Positions 8,442-17,095 are shown, counted from the first letter of the stretch. The stretch is 64,000 bases of DNA from Cellulomonas pakistanensis (GCF_016862755.1 NZ_BONO01000014.1:1-64000); one strand, 5' to 3'. Translations and numbers: made by a program. The notes: generated by a model from the sequence alone, not told the origin.

Positions 8442-9386
8442 TCAGCGGCGCGCGAGATCCGCGGCGCCGACGATGCCCGCGTCGTTGCCCATCGAGGCGA
8501 GCGCGAACGTCGCCTCGGGGCGGTGGCCGCGCGCGGACAGCTGGTCCAGGAACGCACGGCGGGCCGGGGCCAGCAGCAGGTCGCCCGCGGCGCTGACGCC
8601 GCCGCCGATCACGACGATCGACGGGTCGAGCAGCGCCGCGACGGACGCGGAGCCCTCGCCGATCCACCGGCCGAGCTCGGCGAGCAGCTCGACGGCCAGC
8701 GGGTCGCCCTCCTGGGCGGCCTGGGTGACGTGCGGGCCGGTCAGCGCGTCGGCGTCGCCGCCGGCGAGCTCCAGCAGGCGGGAGCCGCGGGCCGGCTCGG
8801 TGATGAGCGCCGACTGCGCGTCGCGCACCAGGGCGCTGCCCGAGGCGTACTGCTCCCAGCAGCCCTCGTGGCCGCAGCCGCAGTAGTGGCCGCCGGGCAC
8901 GACGCGCATGTGGCCGACCTCGGCCGCGACGCCCCAGGCGCCGAGCACGAGCTCGCCGTTGACGACGATCGCGCCGCCCAGCCCGGTGCCGATCGTGAGC
9001 AGCAGCATGTCCTGCTCGTCGCGCGCGGCGCCGAACCGGAACTCGGCCCAGCCGGCGGCGTTGGCGTCGTTCGCCACGACGATCCGCACGTCGTCGCCGA
9101 GCTCCTTGGCGACGATGTCGCGCAGCGGGTGCTCGCGCCACGGCAGGTTCGGGGTGAACAGCACGGTCGCCTGGTCGGTGCCGATGAACCCGGGGGCGGC
9201 GAGGCCGATGGCGCCGATCTCGTGGGCCGCGGCGAGCTCCTGGCACGCCTCGATGACGCCCCGGTCGACGCTCGCGGAGTCGCGGGGGTCGGTGTCGCGA
9301 CGGGTCTTCGCGATGATCCGGCCGTCCTCGTCGACCACACCGGCGGCGATCTTCGTCCCGCCGATGTCCACACCGATGGCGTGCAT
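8442..9386 (-). CDS. glk: ROK-family glucokinase
   Basis: Phosphorylates glucose to glucose 6-phosphate in the cytosol. 314 residues; ROK signature: ATP phosphate motif VDIGGTKIAAGVV at the N-terminus, catalytic region NDANAAGWAEF, TIGTGLGGAIV, and the zinc-binding cluster GHYCGCGHEGCWEQ with three cysteines. No N-terminal DNA-binding domain, so it is an enzyme rather than a ROK repressor. ATG at 9386 has GGAAGC upstream. Divergent from the acyl-CoA ligase gene across a 278-bp gap that holds a palindromic promoter-like element. Confidence 0.92.
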   Translation of the reverse strand: MHAIGVDIGGTKIAAGVVDEDGRIIAKTRRDTDPRDSASVDRGVIEACQELAAAHEIGAIGLAAPGFIGTDQATVLFTPNLPWREHPLRDIVAKELGDDVRIVVANDANAAGWAEFRFGAARDEQDMLLLTIGTGLGGAIVVNGELVLGAWGVAAEVGHMRVVPGGHYCGCGHEGCWEQYASGSALVRDAQSALITEPARGSRLLELAGGDADALTGPHVTQAAQEGDPLAVELLAELGRWIGEGSASVAALLDPSIVVIGGGVSAAGDLLLAPARRAFLDQLSARGHRPEATFALASMGNDAGIVGAADLARR

Positions 9387-9493
9387 GCTTCCCTGCTTCC
9401 GCGTGAGATCTCTGCGTGTCGCACCCGCGAGGGCCGCCGGGAGCCGGGACGCTGCACCGGTGCCGCGGCGGCGACACTGCGCGCGTGCGCCCC

Positions 9494-9505
9494 CACGCTA
9501 GCGTG
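9494..9505. promoter_or_regulatory. Palindromic double -10 element between glk and fadD
   Basis: CACGCTAGCGTG is a perfect 12-bp palindrome that presents TAGCGT, a good actinobacterial -10 hexamer, on both strands (9499-9504 and 9500-9495). It could start transcripts in both directions toward the divergent glk and fadD genes, or be an operator. A second candidate -10 for fadD, TATGCT, lies at 9622-9627. Confidence 0.4.
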
Positions 9506-9664
9506 CTGGGCGCGGTTCTCTGCACACGCTCCCAGCGCGCGGGCCCTACGCCGGGGCGCCGCGTCCCGCGCCACCCGGTCGGGCGACGTGTCGGGTGCCC
9601 GTCACCGGGACGAAAGTCCCTTATGCTGCGGACACCCTTCCGACGCCTGACAACGGAGCCAGCC

Positions 9665-11473
9665 ATGGAGGAGTTCAGCACGCCCCTGCTCGTCGAGGCA
9701 GGACCGCGGGAGAACCTGCTCGACCTGCTCGCCGCGCGGGTGGCCGAGACGGGCGACGGCCCGCTGATGGAGTACAAGACCCCCGGGACGACGACGTGGC
9801 GCACCGTGAGCGCCGCGCAGTTCGACCGGCGGGTCCGCGACGTCGCCCGCGGGTTCGTCGCGCGCGGCGTCCGCCCGGGCGACCGGGTCGGGATCATGTC
9901 CCGCACCCGGTACGAGTGGACGGTGCTCGACTGGGCGCTGTGGAGCGCGGGTGCCGTGCCGGTGCCGGTCTACGAGACCTCGTCGGCCGAGCAGGTGCAC
10001 TGGATCCTCACCGACGCGGCGGTGACGCTGCTGGTGGTCGAGACCGCCGGGCACGCCGCGACCGTCGCCGAGGTGCGGCCGGAGGCGCCGCTGCTGCAGG
10101 ACGTGCTCGTGCTCGACGGCGGCGCGCTCGACGCGCTGGCCGCCGAGGGCGCGACGGTCCCGGACGCGGAGGTCGACCGGCTGCGCCGGCACGCCGGCCG
10201 GGACGACGTCGCGACGATCATCTACACATCGGGCACGACCGGGCGGCCCAAGGGCGTCGAGCTCACGCACGGCAACTTCGCGGTGCTCGCCCGCAACGCC
10301 GTCGAGGGGCTGCACGAGGTCGTGTCGACCCCCGGCGCCCGGACGCTGCTGTTCATGCCGCTGGCGCACGTGTTCGCCCGGTTCGTCGAGGTGCTGTGCA
10401 TGCCCGCCGGCGCCGTCCTGGGCCACACCCCGGACACCAAGCAGCTGCTGCAGGACCTCGGCGAGTTCCGGCCGACGTTCATCCTGTCCGTGCCGCGCGT
10501 GTTCGAGAAGGTCTACAACTCGGCGGAGCAGAAGGCCGCGGCGGGCGGGAAGCTGAAGATCTTCCAGTGGGCGGCGCGGACCGCGATCGCCTACTCCCGG
10601 TCGCTGGACGCCGGCGGGCCGCCGCTCGGCCTGCGGCTGCAGCGGGCGGTCGCCGACCGGCTGGTGTTCCACAAGCTCCGGGACGCCATGGGCGGGCAGA
10701 TCGAGTGGGCGATCTCCGGCGGCGCGCCCCTCGGTGAGCGGCTCGGGCACTTCTTCCGCGGGATCGGCGTGCGGGTGCTCGAGGGCTACGGCCTCACCGA
10801 GACCACCGCGCCGGCCACCGTGAACATGCCCGGCAAGACGCGGATCGGCACCGTCGGCCCGCCGCTGCCGGGCACGTCGGTCCGGATCGCCGCCGACGGC
10901 GAGGTCGAGGTGCGCGGGCACCAGGTGTTCGACCGGTACCACGGCAACCCCGTCGCGACCGCCGAGGCGTTCGACGACGGCTGGTTCCGCACCGGCGACC
11001 TCGGGTCCCTCGACGAGGACGGCTACCTGCGGATCACCGGCCGCAAGAAGGAGATCATCGTCACCGCCGGCGGCAAGAACGTCGCCCCCGCGGTGCTCGA
11101 GGACCGGCTGCGCGCGCACCCGCTGATCAGCCAGGTGATCGTCGTCGGCGACGGGCGGCCGTACATCGGCGCGCTGGTCACCCTCGACGCCGAGGGGCTC
11201 CCGGGCTGGTGCACGGCGCACGGGCTGCCCGAGCTGTCCGTCGCCGAGGCGGCGGTGCACCCGGACGTGCTGGCCTCGATCGACGAGGGCGTGGAGCGGG
11301 CCAACAAGGCCGTCTCCCGCGCGGAGTCGATCCGGCGGTACCGGATCCTCGACCGGGACCTGACGATCGCGGGCGGGTACCTGACGCCGAAGCTCAGCGT
11401 GCGGCGGACGCACGTGCTGAAGGACTTCGCGACGGACGTCGAGGCCATCTACGCCGGGGAGCACGCGGGCTGA
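9665..11473 (+). CDS. Long-chain fatty acid--CoA ligase (FadD15-like)
   Basis: Activates long-chain fatty acids to acyl-CoA through an acyl-adenylate. 602 residues, the AMP-binding superfamily. Motifs: IIYTSGTTGRPKGVELTHGN (P-loop-like A3), VFEKVYN, GYGLTETTAP (A5), WFRTGDLG (A7) and the C-terminal hinge ITGRKKEIIVTAGGKNVAP. ATG at 9665 follows GGAGCC. Its place upstream of the NYN and DnaQ/UvrC-like genes matches mycobacterial fadD15. Cytosolic or peripheral membrane. Confidence 0.92.
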   Translation: MEEFSTPLLVEAGPRENLLDLLAARVAETGDGPLMEYKTPGTTTWRTVSAAQFDRRVRDVARGFVARGVRPGDRVGIMSRTRYEWTVLDWALWSAGAVPVPVYETSSAEQVHWILTDAAVTLLVVETAGHAATVAEVRPEAPLLQDVLVLDGGALDALAAEGATVPDAEVDRLRRHAGRDDVATIIYTSGTTGRPKGVELTHGNFAVLARNAVEGLHEVVSTPGARTLLFMPLAHVFARFVEVLCMPAGAVLGHTPDTKQLLQDLGEFRPTFILSVPRVFEKVYNSAEQKAAAGGKLKIFQWAARTAIAYSRSLDAGGPPLGLRLQRAVADRLVFHKLRDAMGGQIEWAISGGAPLGERLGHFFRGIGVRVLEGYGLTETTAPATVNMPGKTRIGTVGPPLPGTSVRIAADGEVEVRGHQVFDRYHGNPVATAEAFDDGWFRTGDLGSLDEDGYLRITGRKKEIIVTAGGKNVAPAVLEDRLRAHPLISQVIVVGDGRPYIGALVTLDAEGLPGWCTAHGLPELSVAEAAVHPDVLASIDEGVERANKAVSRAESIRRYRILDRDLTIAGGYLTPKLSVRRTHVLKDFATDVEAIYAGEHAG

Positions 11474-11479
11474 CCCGGG

Positions 11480-11520
11480 CGGCCGGCGAGCTCGCCGCCC
11501 GCGCGCGGGCTCGCCGGTTC
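11480..11520. terminator. GC-rich palindromes between fadD and NYN gene
   Basis: CGGCGAGCTCGCCG (14-bp perfect palindrome at about 11485-11498) next to a GCCCGCGCGCGGGC palindrome at about 11499-11512, in the 98-bp gap between two convergent genes. Likely bidirectional termination; no T tract. Confidence 0.45.
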
Positions 11521-11571
11521 CGCAGCCGGCCGGGCCGCGCGACCGGCGGGCTCGTCCGCGGGCGTGCCCCG

Positions 11572-12873
11572 TCAGACCCGGCCGAGGCGGGCCAGCAGCG
11601 TGGCCGACGGCAGCACGCGCGCGCCCGCGGCCTCGAGGTCCGCGCCGAGCGCGCGGTCGCTGGTCACCGCCACGACCACGCGGCCGGGCGGCTCGGCCCG
11701 CACCAGACGGCGGATCAGGTCGTCGGCGATCTCCCCCTGGGAGAACAGCACGCGCACGCCGCGGGGCCCGTTCGGGGCGCGGGTGCCCAGGTCGGCGTCG
11801 CGGCCGTCGAAGCAGCACGTCACCTCGGCGCCCGTCCGACCGGCGACGGTGGCCAGCCGCTCGGTCAGCCGGCGGCGCTGCTCGGCGAGCGACTGGTCCG
11901 GCCACGCGAGCTTCGAGACGTTGTACCCGTCGACGACCAGGTGCGCGCGCGGCATCGCCAGCAGGTCGTCGAGCAGCGCGGGGTCGTCGGCGAACCGGCC
12001 GCGGGAGGTGGGCCGGGCAGCGGGCCCCGCCGGGCCGGGGGTCGGCGGCGCGACGAGGTCGGCGGGCATCCGGGTGGCCGGCGGCAGCGCGAGCTCCTCG
12101 CGGAGCGCCGAGCCGGCCTCGACGAGCGTGTCGAGCAGCAGCCTGACCCGCACCTGGGCGAGCTCGCGGAGCGCGGCGGCGTCCTCGCGGGCGACCCGGG
12201 CGAGGTCCTCCGCGCGGCGGCGGTCGTCGTCGGCGGACGCGCGCACCTTCGCCGTCTCGGCGTGCACGCGCTCGGCGGCCGCGGCGACCTCGGCGGCGTG
12301 CTCGGCCGCGCGGCGGGCCTCCGACCGCGAGCGGTCGGCGTCGGAGCGCAGGCGGCGCAGCTCCCGACGCAGGGCCACCAGCTCGGCCTCGGCCGCGTCG
12401 GCGCGCTCGGTCTCGGCGGTCAGGCGGGCGGCGAGGCGGCGGAGCTCGGCCTCGGCGCGGTGCGCCCGGTGGGCGGGGTCGGCGTCAGGCCGCGCGGGGG
12501 CCTCGGCGCCGGCCGGGGGCGTCGTGACGGCGGACACGCGCGCCTGCCAGCCGTCCGGGCGCAGCAGCACGGCACCGACGGCCAGGTCCAGCCGGTCGGC
12601 GTCCTCCCCGGCCGCGGGCGGGTCGGCGAGCAGGTCCGCCGCCAGCCCCGGGTGGGCGTGCGACCACGCGCGCGCCACGCGGGCCCGGAACGCGTCGTCG
12701 CGCTCGACGGCGAGCCACAGCGGGCCCGCGCCGGCCGAGACCCGGCGGCGCGGGGCGAACCGGCGCACCGCGGCCAGGGAGGCCGGCACCGCGCCCGGGT
12801 CGAGCGCGCCGAGCACCTCCGCCGCGAGCGGCAGGACGGCGGCGCGCACGGCGTCGGGCACGGGCTCGGGCAT
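11572..12873 (-). CDS. NYN-domain protein (YacP-like ribonuclease) with long coiled coil
   Basis: 433 residues. C-terminal NYN (PIN-like) domain with LVVDGYNVSKLAWPD (metal-binding Asp), TCCFDGRDAD, GEIADDLIRRLV and VVAVTSDRALGADL, the acidic pattern of YacP/Rae1-like RNases. The middle (about residues 150-290) is a heptad-like Ala/Glu/Arg coiled coil beginning HRAEAELRRLAARL; the N-terminal 130 residues are a conserved actinobacterial region. ATG at 12873 is set by TAGGGT (fwd 12881-12886) 7 nt upstream, suggesting a leaderless mRNA. Divergent from the DnaQ-UvrC-like gene. Likely an RNA-processing enzyme; substrate unknown. Confidence 0.85.
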   Translation of the reverse strand: MPEPVPDAVRAAVLPLAAEVLGALDPGAVPASLAAVRRFAPRRRVSAGAGPLWLAVERDDAFRARVARAWSHAHPGLAADLLADPPAAGEDADRLDLAVGAVLLRPDGWQARVSAVTTPPAGAEAPARPDADPAHRAHRAEAELRRLAARLTAETERADAAEAELVALRRELRRLRSDADRSRSEARRAAEHAAEVAAAAERVHAETAKVRASADDDRRRAEDLARVAREDAAALRELAQVRVRLLLDTLVEAGSALREELALPPATRMPADLVAPPTPGPAGPAARPTSRGRFADDPALLDDLLAMPRAHLVVDGYNVSKLAWPDQSLAEQRRRLTERLATVAGRTGAEVTCCFDGRDADLGTRAPNGPRGVRVLFSQGEIADDLIRRLVRAEPPGRVVVAVTSDRALGADLEAAGARVLPSATLLARLGRV

Positions 12874-12880
12874 GCGCGTC

Positions 12881-13012
12881 ACCCTACGGGGCCGCAGGTG
12901 GCGGGGGCGACGGGGTCCGGGGCGCGGGGCCAAGCGCCGGGGGTGGGCGGCCGTGTCGGGGCCGCGTCGGGCGGCACGAGAGGGTGGGCGTGTCGGAGGG
13001 CGCCGTTAGCGT
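12881..13012. promoter_or_regulatory. Divergent leaderless-type promoters (NYN gene / DnaQ-UvrC-like gene)
   Basis: On the minus strand TAGGGT (12886-12881) stands 7 nt before ATG 12873; on the plus strand TAGCGT (13007-13012) stands 7 nt before ATG 13020. Neither start has a Shine-Dalgarno sequence. The hexamers decide both starts. Confidence 0.5.
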
Positions 13013-13019
13013 GCGGCGC

Positions 13020-15209
13020 ATGGTCCACCGGTCCCCCGTCCCGCCCCGCGTCGACCTCGCGGCGCCGCAGACCGGCCGGCCGGTGCAGGTCACGCTCGAC
13101 GAGATCGGCACCCCGCTGCACGAGGTCACGTTCGTCGTCGTCGACCTCGAGACCACCGGCGCGGCGCCGGGGTCGTCCGCGATCACCGAGGTCGGCGCCG
13201 TGAAGGTCCGCGGCGGCGAGGTGCTGGGCGAGTTCCAGACCCTGGTCGACCCGGGCGGCCCGGTGCCCGCGCAGATCCAGGTGCTCACCGGGATCACCAC
13301 GGCGATGGTCATCGGCGCGCCGAGGATCGCCGAGGTGCTGCCGTCGTTCCTCGAGTTCGCACGCGGGTCCGTCCTCGTCGCGCACAACGCACCGTTCGAC
13401 GTCGGGTTCCTCAAGGCCGCCGCCGCGGAGACGGGGCACGCCTGGCCCGGGTTCGCGGTCGTCGACACCGTGCGGCTCGCGCGCCGGGTCGTCACGCGCG
13501 ACGAGGCGCCGAACCACAAGCTCAGCACCCTCGCCGGCCTGTTCCACGCCTCGACGACCCCCGAGCACCGGGCGCTGGCCGACGCCCGCGCCACCGTCGA
13601 CGTGCTGCACGCGCTGCTGAGCCGGCTGGCCCCGCTCGGCATCACCCACCTCGAGGACCTCGCCACGGCCGCCGACCCCGTGCCGGCCGACGTGCGGCGC
13701 AAGCGCACCCTCGCCGACGGGCTGCCGGACCTGCCGGGCGTCTACCTGTTCCGCGGCCCGAAGGACGAGGTGCTGTACGTCGGCACGTCGACCTCGCTCC
13801 GCAAGCGCGTGCGCTCGTACTTCACGGCGGCCGAGAAGCGGTCCCGGATGCGCGAGATGGTGCGCGTCGCGCAGGCCGTCACCCCGGTCGTCTGCGCGAC
13901 GCCGCTCGAGGCGCAGGTGCGCGAACTCCGGCTGATCGCCGAGCACAACCCGCGCTACAACCGGCGGTCCCGCTCCCCCGAGCGCATGCCGTGGGTGCGC
14001 CTCACGGCCGAGGCGTACCCCCGGCTGTCGATCGTGCGCGACGTCCGGGGCGACGCCACGCACATCGGGCCGTTCGCGTCGCAGTCGGCGGCGCAGTCCG
14101 CCGTCGAGGCGCTGCACGACGCGTTCGCGATCCGGCGGTGCACCGCGCGGCTCCCGCTCGTGCCCGCACCGGGGGCCAGCGCCTGCCACCTCGCCGAGAT
14201 CGGCCGCTGCCCCGCGCCCTGCGTCCGCCCGGAGGCCGCCGAGGAGTACGCCCGCACCGTCAACGGCGTGCGCGGCGCGATGCTCGCCGACCCGGCCGCG
14301 GTCGTCGGGGCGCACACCGCCCGGATCGACGCGCTCGTCGGGCAGGAGCGGTTCGAGGAGGCCGTCACCGTGCGCGACCGGCTCGCGGCGTTCCTGCGCG
14401 GCTCCGCGCGGTCGCAGCGGCTCGCCCCGCTCGCCACCTGCGCCGAGCTCGTCGCGGCGCGGCGCACCGACACCGGCGGCTGGGAGGTCGTGCTCGTCCG
14501 GCACGGGCGGCTCGCCGGGACCGCGCTCGTGCCGCGCGGCAGCGACCCGATGGCGGCCGTCGAGTCGCTGCGCGTCACCGGCGAGCACGTCCCGCCGCCC
14601 GTCGCGCCCGCGCCCGCCGGGCACCCGGAGGAGGCGGACCTCGTGCTCGCGTGGCTCGGCCGGCCCGGCGTGCGGATCGTCGGCGTCAGCGAGCCGTGGG
14701 CGTACCCGGTGCGCTCCGCGCAGGCGCGGACCGACCCGGCGGACGCCGTCGCCGCCGGCCGCGCCGCGGCGGAGGCGCTCGGCGAGGCCGTGGACGCCGT
14801 CGACGGCGCGGGGGCCGGCGTGGCGGGCGACGAGGCGCGGGCGGAGCGCGACGCGCGGTTCGCGGCGGAGGCGGCGCGCGCGGGGGCCGGGTTCGGGCTC
14901 GGCGGGGCGTCGGGCCTGGGCGGGACGCCGGGGCTCGGCGGGGCGGCGTCGGGGCCGGGCAGGACGCCGGAGCGGGACGGGATGCCGTCAGGGCTGGGCA
15001 GGACGCCGGAGCTGGACGGGATGCCGGGGCAGGCCGCCGCGCCCGGTGCGGGCGCCACGCACCGGACCGGCGACCTCGGCGGCGCCGGGGTCGGGCTCGC
15101 CGGGCTGCCCGGCCTGCGCCGCGCGTCCGAGCTGGCCGGGCCGACCTCCCGCGCCGACGACGCCGCCGGGCCCGAGGACCCCGCCGCGGGGGCCGCCGGC
15201 GCGGCATGA
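13020..15209 (+). CDS. DEDDh exonuclease - UvrC/Cho-like endonuclease fusion
   Basis: 729 residues, orthologous in layout to mycobacterial Rv2191. N-terminal DnaQ-like 3'-5' exonuclease (about 35-200): FVVVDLETTG, LVAHNAPFDVGFL, HRALADARAT supply the DEDDh acids. Next a GIY-YIG nuclease (about 235-320): GVYLFRGPKDEVLYVGTSTSLRKRVRSYF, and EAQVRELRLIAEHNPRYN. Then a UvrC-like middle with a UVR-like QERFEEAVTVRDRLAAF. No UvrC RNase-H-like or HhH domain. The last 110 residues are a Gly/Pro-rich repeat tail not expected in the family. Probably DNA repair or damage tolerance. Stop codon overlaps nothing; next ATG follows after 7 nt. Confidence 0.88.
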   Translation: MVHRSPVPPRVDLAAPQTGRPVQVTLDEIGTPLHEVTFVVVDLETTGAAPGSSAITEVGAVKVRGGEVLGEFQTLVDPGGPVPAQIQVLTGITTAMVIGAPRIAEVLPSFLEFARGSVLVAHNAPFDVGFLKAAAAETGHAWPGFAVVDTVRLARRVVTRDEAPNHKLSTLAGLFHASTTPEHRALADARATVDVLHALLSRLAPLGITHLEDLATAADPVPADVRRKRTLADGLPDLPGVYLFRGPKDEVLYVGTSTSLRKRVRSYFTAAEKRSRMREMVRVAQAVTPVVCATPLEAQVRELRLIAEHNPRYNRRSRSPERMPWVRLTAEAYPRLSIVRDVRGDATHIGPFASQSAAQSAVEALHDAFAIRRCTARLPLVPAPGASACHLAEIGRCPAPCVRPEAAEEYARTVNGVRGAMLADPAAVVGAHTARIDALVGQERFEEAVTVRDRLAAFLRGSARSQRLAPLATCAELVAARRTDTGGWEVVLVRHGRLAGTALVPRGSDPMAAVESLRVTGEHVPPPVAPAPAGHPEEADLVLAWLGRPGVRIVGVSEPWAYPVRSAQARTDPADAVAAGRAAAEALGEAVDAVDGAGAGVAGDEARAERDARFAAEAARAGAGFGLGGASGLGGTPGLGGAASGPGRTPERDGMPSGLGRTPELDGMPGQAAAPGAGATHRTGDLGGAGVGLAGLPGLRRASELAGPTSRADDAAGPEDPAAGAAGAA
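14952..15029 (+). repeat. 39-bp tandem repeat in the tail of the DnaQ-UvrC-like gene
   Basis: Two adjacent 39-bp units (14952-14990, 14991-15029) coding a 13-residue motif of the form GxGRTPExDGMP. Shorter related GLGG units precede it from about 14895. Frame is kept because 39 is a multiple of three. Confidence 0.8.
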
Positions 15210-15216
15210 TGGCGTC

Positions 15217-15498
15217 ATGCTGACCGCCATCGTGCACATCGACACCGAGGCCGACCGGATCCCCGAGGCCGCCGCCGCGATCGCCAACATCCCGGGCGTG
15301 AGCGAGGTCTACTCCGTCACCGGAGGCGTCGACCTCATCGCCATGGTGCGCGTGCGCGAGCACGAGGAGCTCGCCGACATCATCGCCGACAAGGTCAGCA
15401 AGGTGGACGGCGTCGTCCGCACGCAGACGTTCATCGCGTTCCGCACGTACTCGCAGCACGACCTCGAGCAGGCCTTCGCCCTCGGCATCGAGGACTGA
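15217..15498 (+). CDS. Stand-alone Lrp/AsnC ligand-binding (RAM) domain protein
   Basis: 93 residues, only the effector half of Lrp/AsnC regulators: beta-alpha-beta-beta-alpha-beta with IPGVSEVYSVTGGVDLIAMVRV and GVVRTQTFIAFRTY. No DNA-binding part. Such single RAM proteins form ring oligomers that bind amino acids and may modulate true Lrp proteins or enzymes. ATG is 7 nt after the DnaQ-UvrC-like stop, so cotranscription and probable reinitiation. Related actinobacteria keep this gene near trpD, which lies 545 bp away on the other strand. Confidence 0.85.
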   Translation: MLTAIVHIDTEADRIPEAAAAIANIPGVSEVYSVTGGVDLIAMVRVREHEELADIIADKVSKVDGVVRTQTFIAFRTYSQHDLEQAFALGIED

Positions 15499-15561
15499 CC
15501 CGCCGCCGGCGCGGTGCCGCGCGCGGCGCGGCGCGGCGCGTTCGCGCACCGAGGGGGCACT

Positions 15562-15606
15562 GGACGCGTCGAGTGGGCATCCCGTGGTTGCCCACTCGAC
15601 GCGTCC
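15562..15606. repeat. Palindromic repeat family A, copy 1
   Basis: Perfect 18-bp arms (15562-15579 and 15589-15606), 9-nt loop. Left arm begins GGACGCGTCGAGTGGGCA, followed by TCCC. Related to the next family members by GACRCGTCGAGNGRGCATCC. Confidence 0.8.
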
Positions 15607-15698
15607 GATGCCCAGTGGGCGCTGCACGTCGCACGCGCGCCGGTCGCCGCGCCGGGCGTGGGGCCTCGCGCGGGCGCCCGCCGCGCCGAACGAGCACC

Positions 15699-15743
15699 CG
15701 ACACGTCGAGCGAGCATCCACGGGGTACTCGCTCGACGTGTCG
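15699..15743. repeat. Palindromic repeat family A, copy 2
   Basis: Perfect 16-bp arms CGACACGTCGAGCGAG (15699-15714) and its complement (15728-15743), 13-nt loop starting CATCC. Same layout as copies 1 and 3. Confidence 0.8.
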
Positions 15744-15824
15744 CGTACTCGTTGGCGGTCGGGAGCGCTCGCCCGCGGTCGGGCGCGTCGCGGCGCGCGA
15801 CCGCGGGGGCCACGCTGCTCGCGG

Positions 15825-15898
15825 CGCCGAGACCCACTGATTCGATCGAGACGCGCGCACCCGGACGTGCGTCTCGACCGAATCAGTGGGTCTCGGCG
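15825..15898. repeat. Long hairpin with CGCCGAG...CTCGGCG ends (family B)
   Basis: 30-bp arms (15825-15854 and 15869-15898) with one mismatch and a 14-nt loop; left arm reads CGCCGAGACCCACTGATTCG then ATCGAGACGC. The ends match those of hairpins at 23.05, 48.30 and 56.12 kb. Confidence 0.8.
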
Positions 15899-15940
15899 AC
15901 CTCGTGCCGGGCGACCACGCGCGCGTCGCGAGCGGGCGAC

Positions 15941-15985
15941 CGCCACGTCGATCGAGGGTCCAGCGGATGCTCTCTCGACGTGTCG
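15941..15985. repeat. Palindromic repeat family A, copy 3 (inverted, imperfect)
   Basis: Arms 15941-15956 and 15970-15985 pair at 13 of 16 positions. Read on the minus strand the unit begins CGACACGTCGAGAGAG CATCC, one mismatch from copy 2. Confidence 0.7.
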
Positions 15986-16042
15986 GTTGCCCAGCCGGCG
16001 CGGTGCCCAGGCGCCGCGACGCCACGGGACCGCCCCCGCGCG

Positions 16043-17095
16043 TCAGGCCGAGGCCGCCGCCCAACGCTCCAGCACGCCCGCGGCCGCGCCCGAGTCCACC
16101 GCCGTCGCCGCGTGCGACAGCCCGGCCCGCAGCCGCGCCACGAGGTCGCCCCCGGACGCCCCGGTCCCGGGCAGGCTGCCGTCGGCCACCAGCGCCGCCG
16201 CGGCGTTCAGCAGCACGGTCTCCCGCGACGCCACCGCCTCGCCCGCCAGCACGTCCCGCGCCACGCCCGCGTTGAACGCCGCGTCCGCGCCGCGCAGGTC
16301 CGCGACCGTCACCGGCGCGAGCCCGAGGTCCGCGACCGGGTCGAGCACGTGCTCGGTCACCGACCCGCCCTCGACGTGCCACACGTGCGAGGTCCCGGTC
16401 GGCGCGAGCTCGTCCAGCCCGTCGTCGCCCCGGAACACCAGCGCGTCGGTCCCGCGCCGGCCCAGCACCCCCGCCACGAGACCCGCCATCCGCGCGTCCG
16501 CCACGCCGATCGCGGCCGCGGCCGGCTGCGCCGGGTTGGTCAGCGGGCCGAGGAAGTTGAACACCGTCTTGATGCCGAGCTCGCGGCGCGCGACCGCCAC
16601 GTGCCGCATCGCCGGGTGGAAGGTCAGGGCGAAGCAGAACGTGATGCCGACCTCGGACGCGAGCTGCGCGACGCGCTCGGGGGTCTGGTCGAGCCGGATG
16701 CCGAGCGCCTCGAGCACGTCCGCCGACCCCGAGGACGACGACGCGGCCCGGTTGCCGTGCTTGACGACCCGCACGCCCGTGCCGGCCACGACGACCGACG
16801 CCATCGTCGACACGTTGACGGTGTGCGCGCGGTCGCCGCCGGTGCCCACGATGTCGACGGCCCGCCCGGGCACCTCGAACCGCAGGGCGTGCGCCAGCAT
16901 CGTGTCGGCCAGCGCGGTCAGCTCCGCGACCGTCTCCCCCTTGGCGCGCAGCGCGGTGAGGAAGCCGGCGACCCGGGCCGGCGACGCCGACCCGGACATG
17001 ATCTCGTCCATCGCCCAGGCGGTCTGGGCCTCGCTCAGGTCCTGCCGCTCGACCAGCGTGGTGAGCAGGTCGGACCAGGTGACGCCCTCGGTCAT
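16043..17095 (-). CDS. trpD: Anthranilate phosphoribosyltransferase
   Basis: Second step of tryptophan synthesis: joins anthranilate and PRPP. 350 residues, normal length. Motifs: [17 protein letters not shown] (PRPP glycine loop), [41 protein letters not shown] and [13 protein letters not shown] 17095 overlaps the upstream receiver gene stop as ATGA, so coupled translation. No other trp gene is in the window; in actinobacteria trpD is often unlinked and lies beside ctaE-qcr, as here. Confidence 0.95.
   Translation of the reverse strand: MTEGVTWSDLLTTLVERQDLSEAQTAWAMDEIMSGSASPARVAGFLTALRAKGETVAELTALADTMLAHALRFEVPGRAVDIVGTGGDRAHTVNVSTMASVVVAGTGVRVVKHGNRAASSSSGSADVLEALGIRLDQTPERVAQLASEVGITFCFALTFHPAMRHVAVARRELGIKTVFNFLGPLTNPAQPAAAAIGVADARMAGLVAGVLGRRGTDALVFRGDDGLDELAPTGTSHVWHVEGGSVTEHVLDPVADLGLAPVTVADLRGADAAFNAGVARDVLAGEAVASRETVLLNAAAALVADGSLPGTGASGGDLVARLRAGLSHAATAVDSGAAAGVLERWAAASA

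Larger units (their letters stand above)
15499..16042. other. 544-bp intergenic region packed with large hairpins
   Basis: Between the RAM gene and convergent trpD. No credible gene: open frames here are translations of palindromes with no conserved protein features. Four long inverted repeats occupy it (listed separately); three share the word CGACACGTCGAG with a nearby GCATCC. Confidence 0.8.

Noticed and set aside
15514..15840. Small open frames between the RAM gene and trpD
   Set aside because: They translate the palindromes and carry no start signal or conserved residues.
15562..15985. CRISPR array
   Set aside because: Units are palindromes with unequal spacing and mixed orientation, without equal-length spacers or cas genes.
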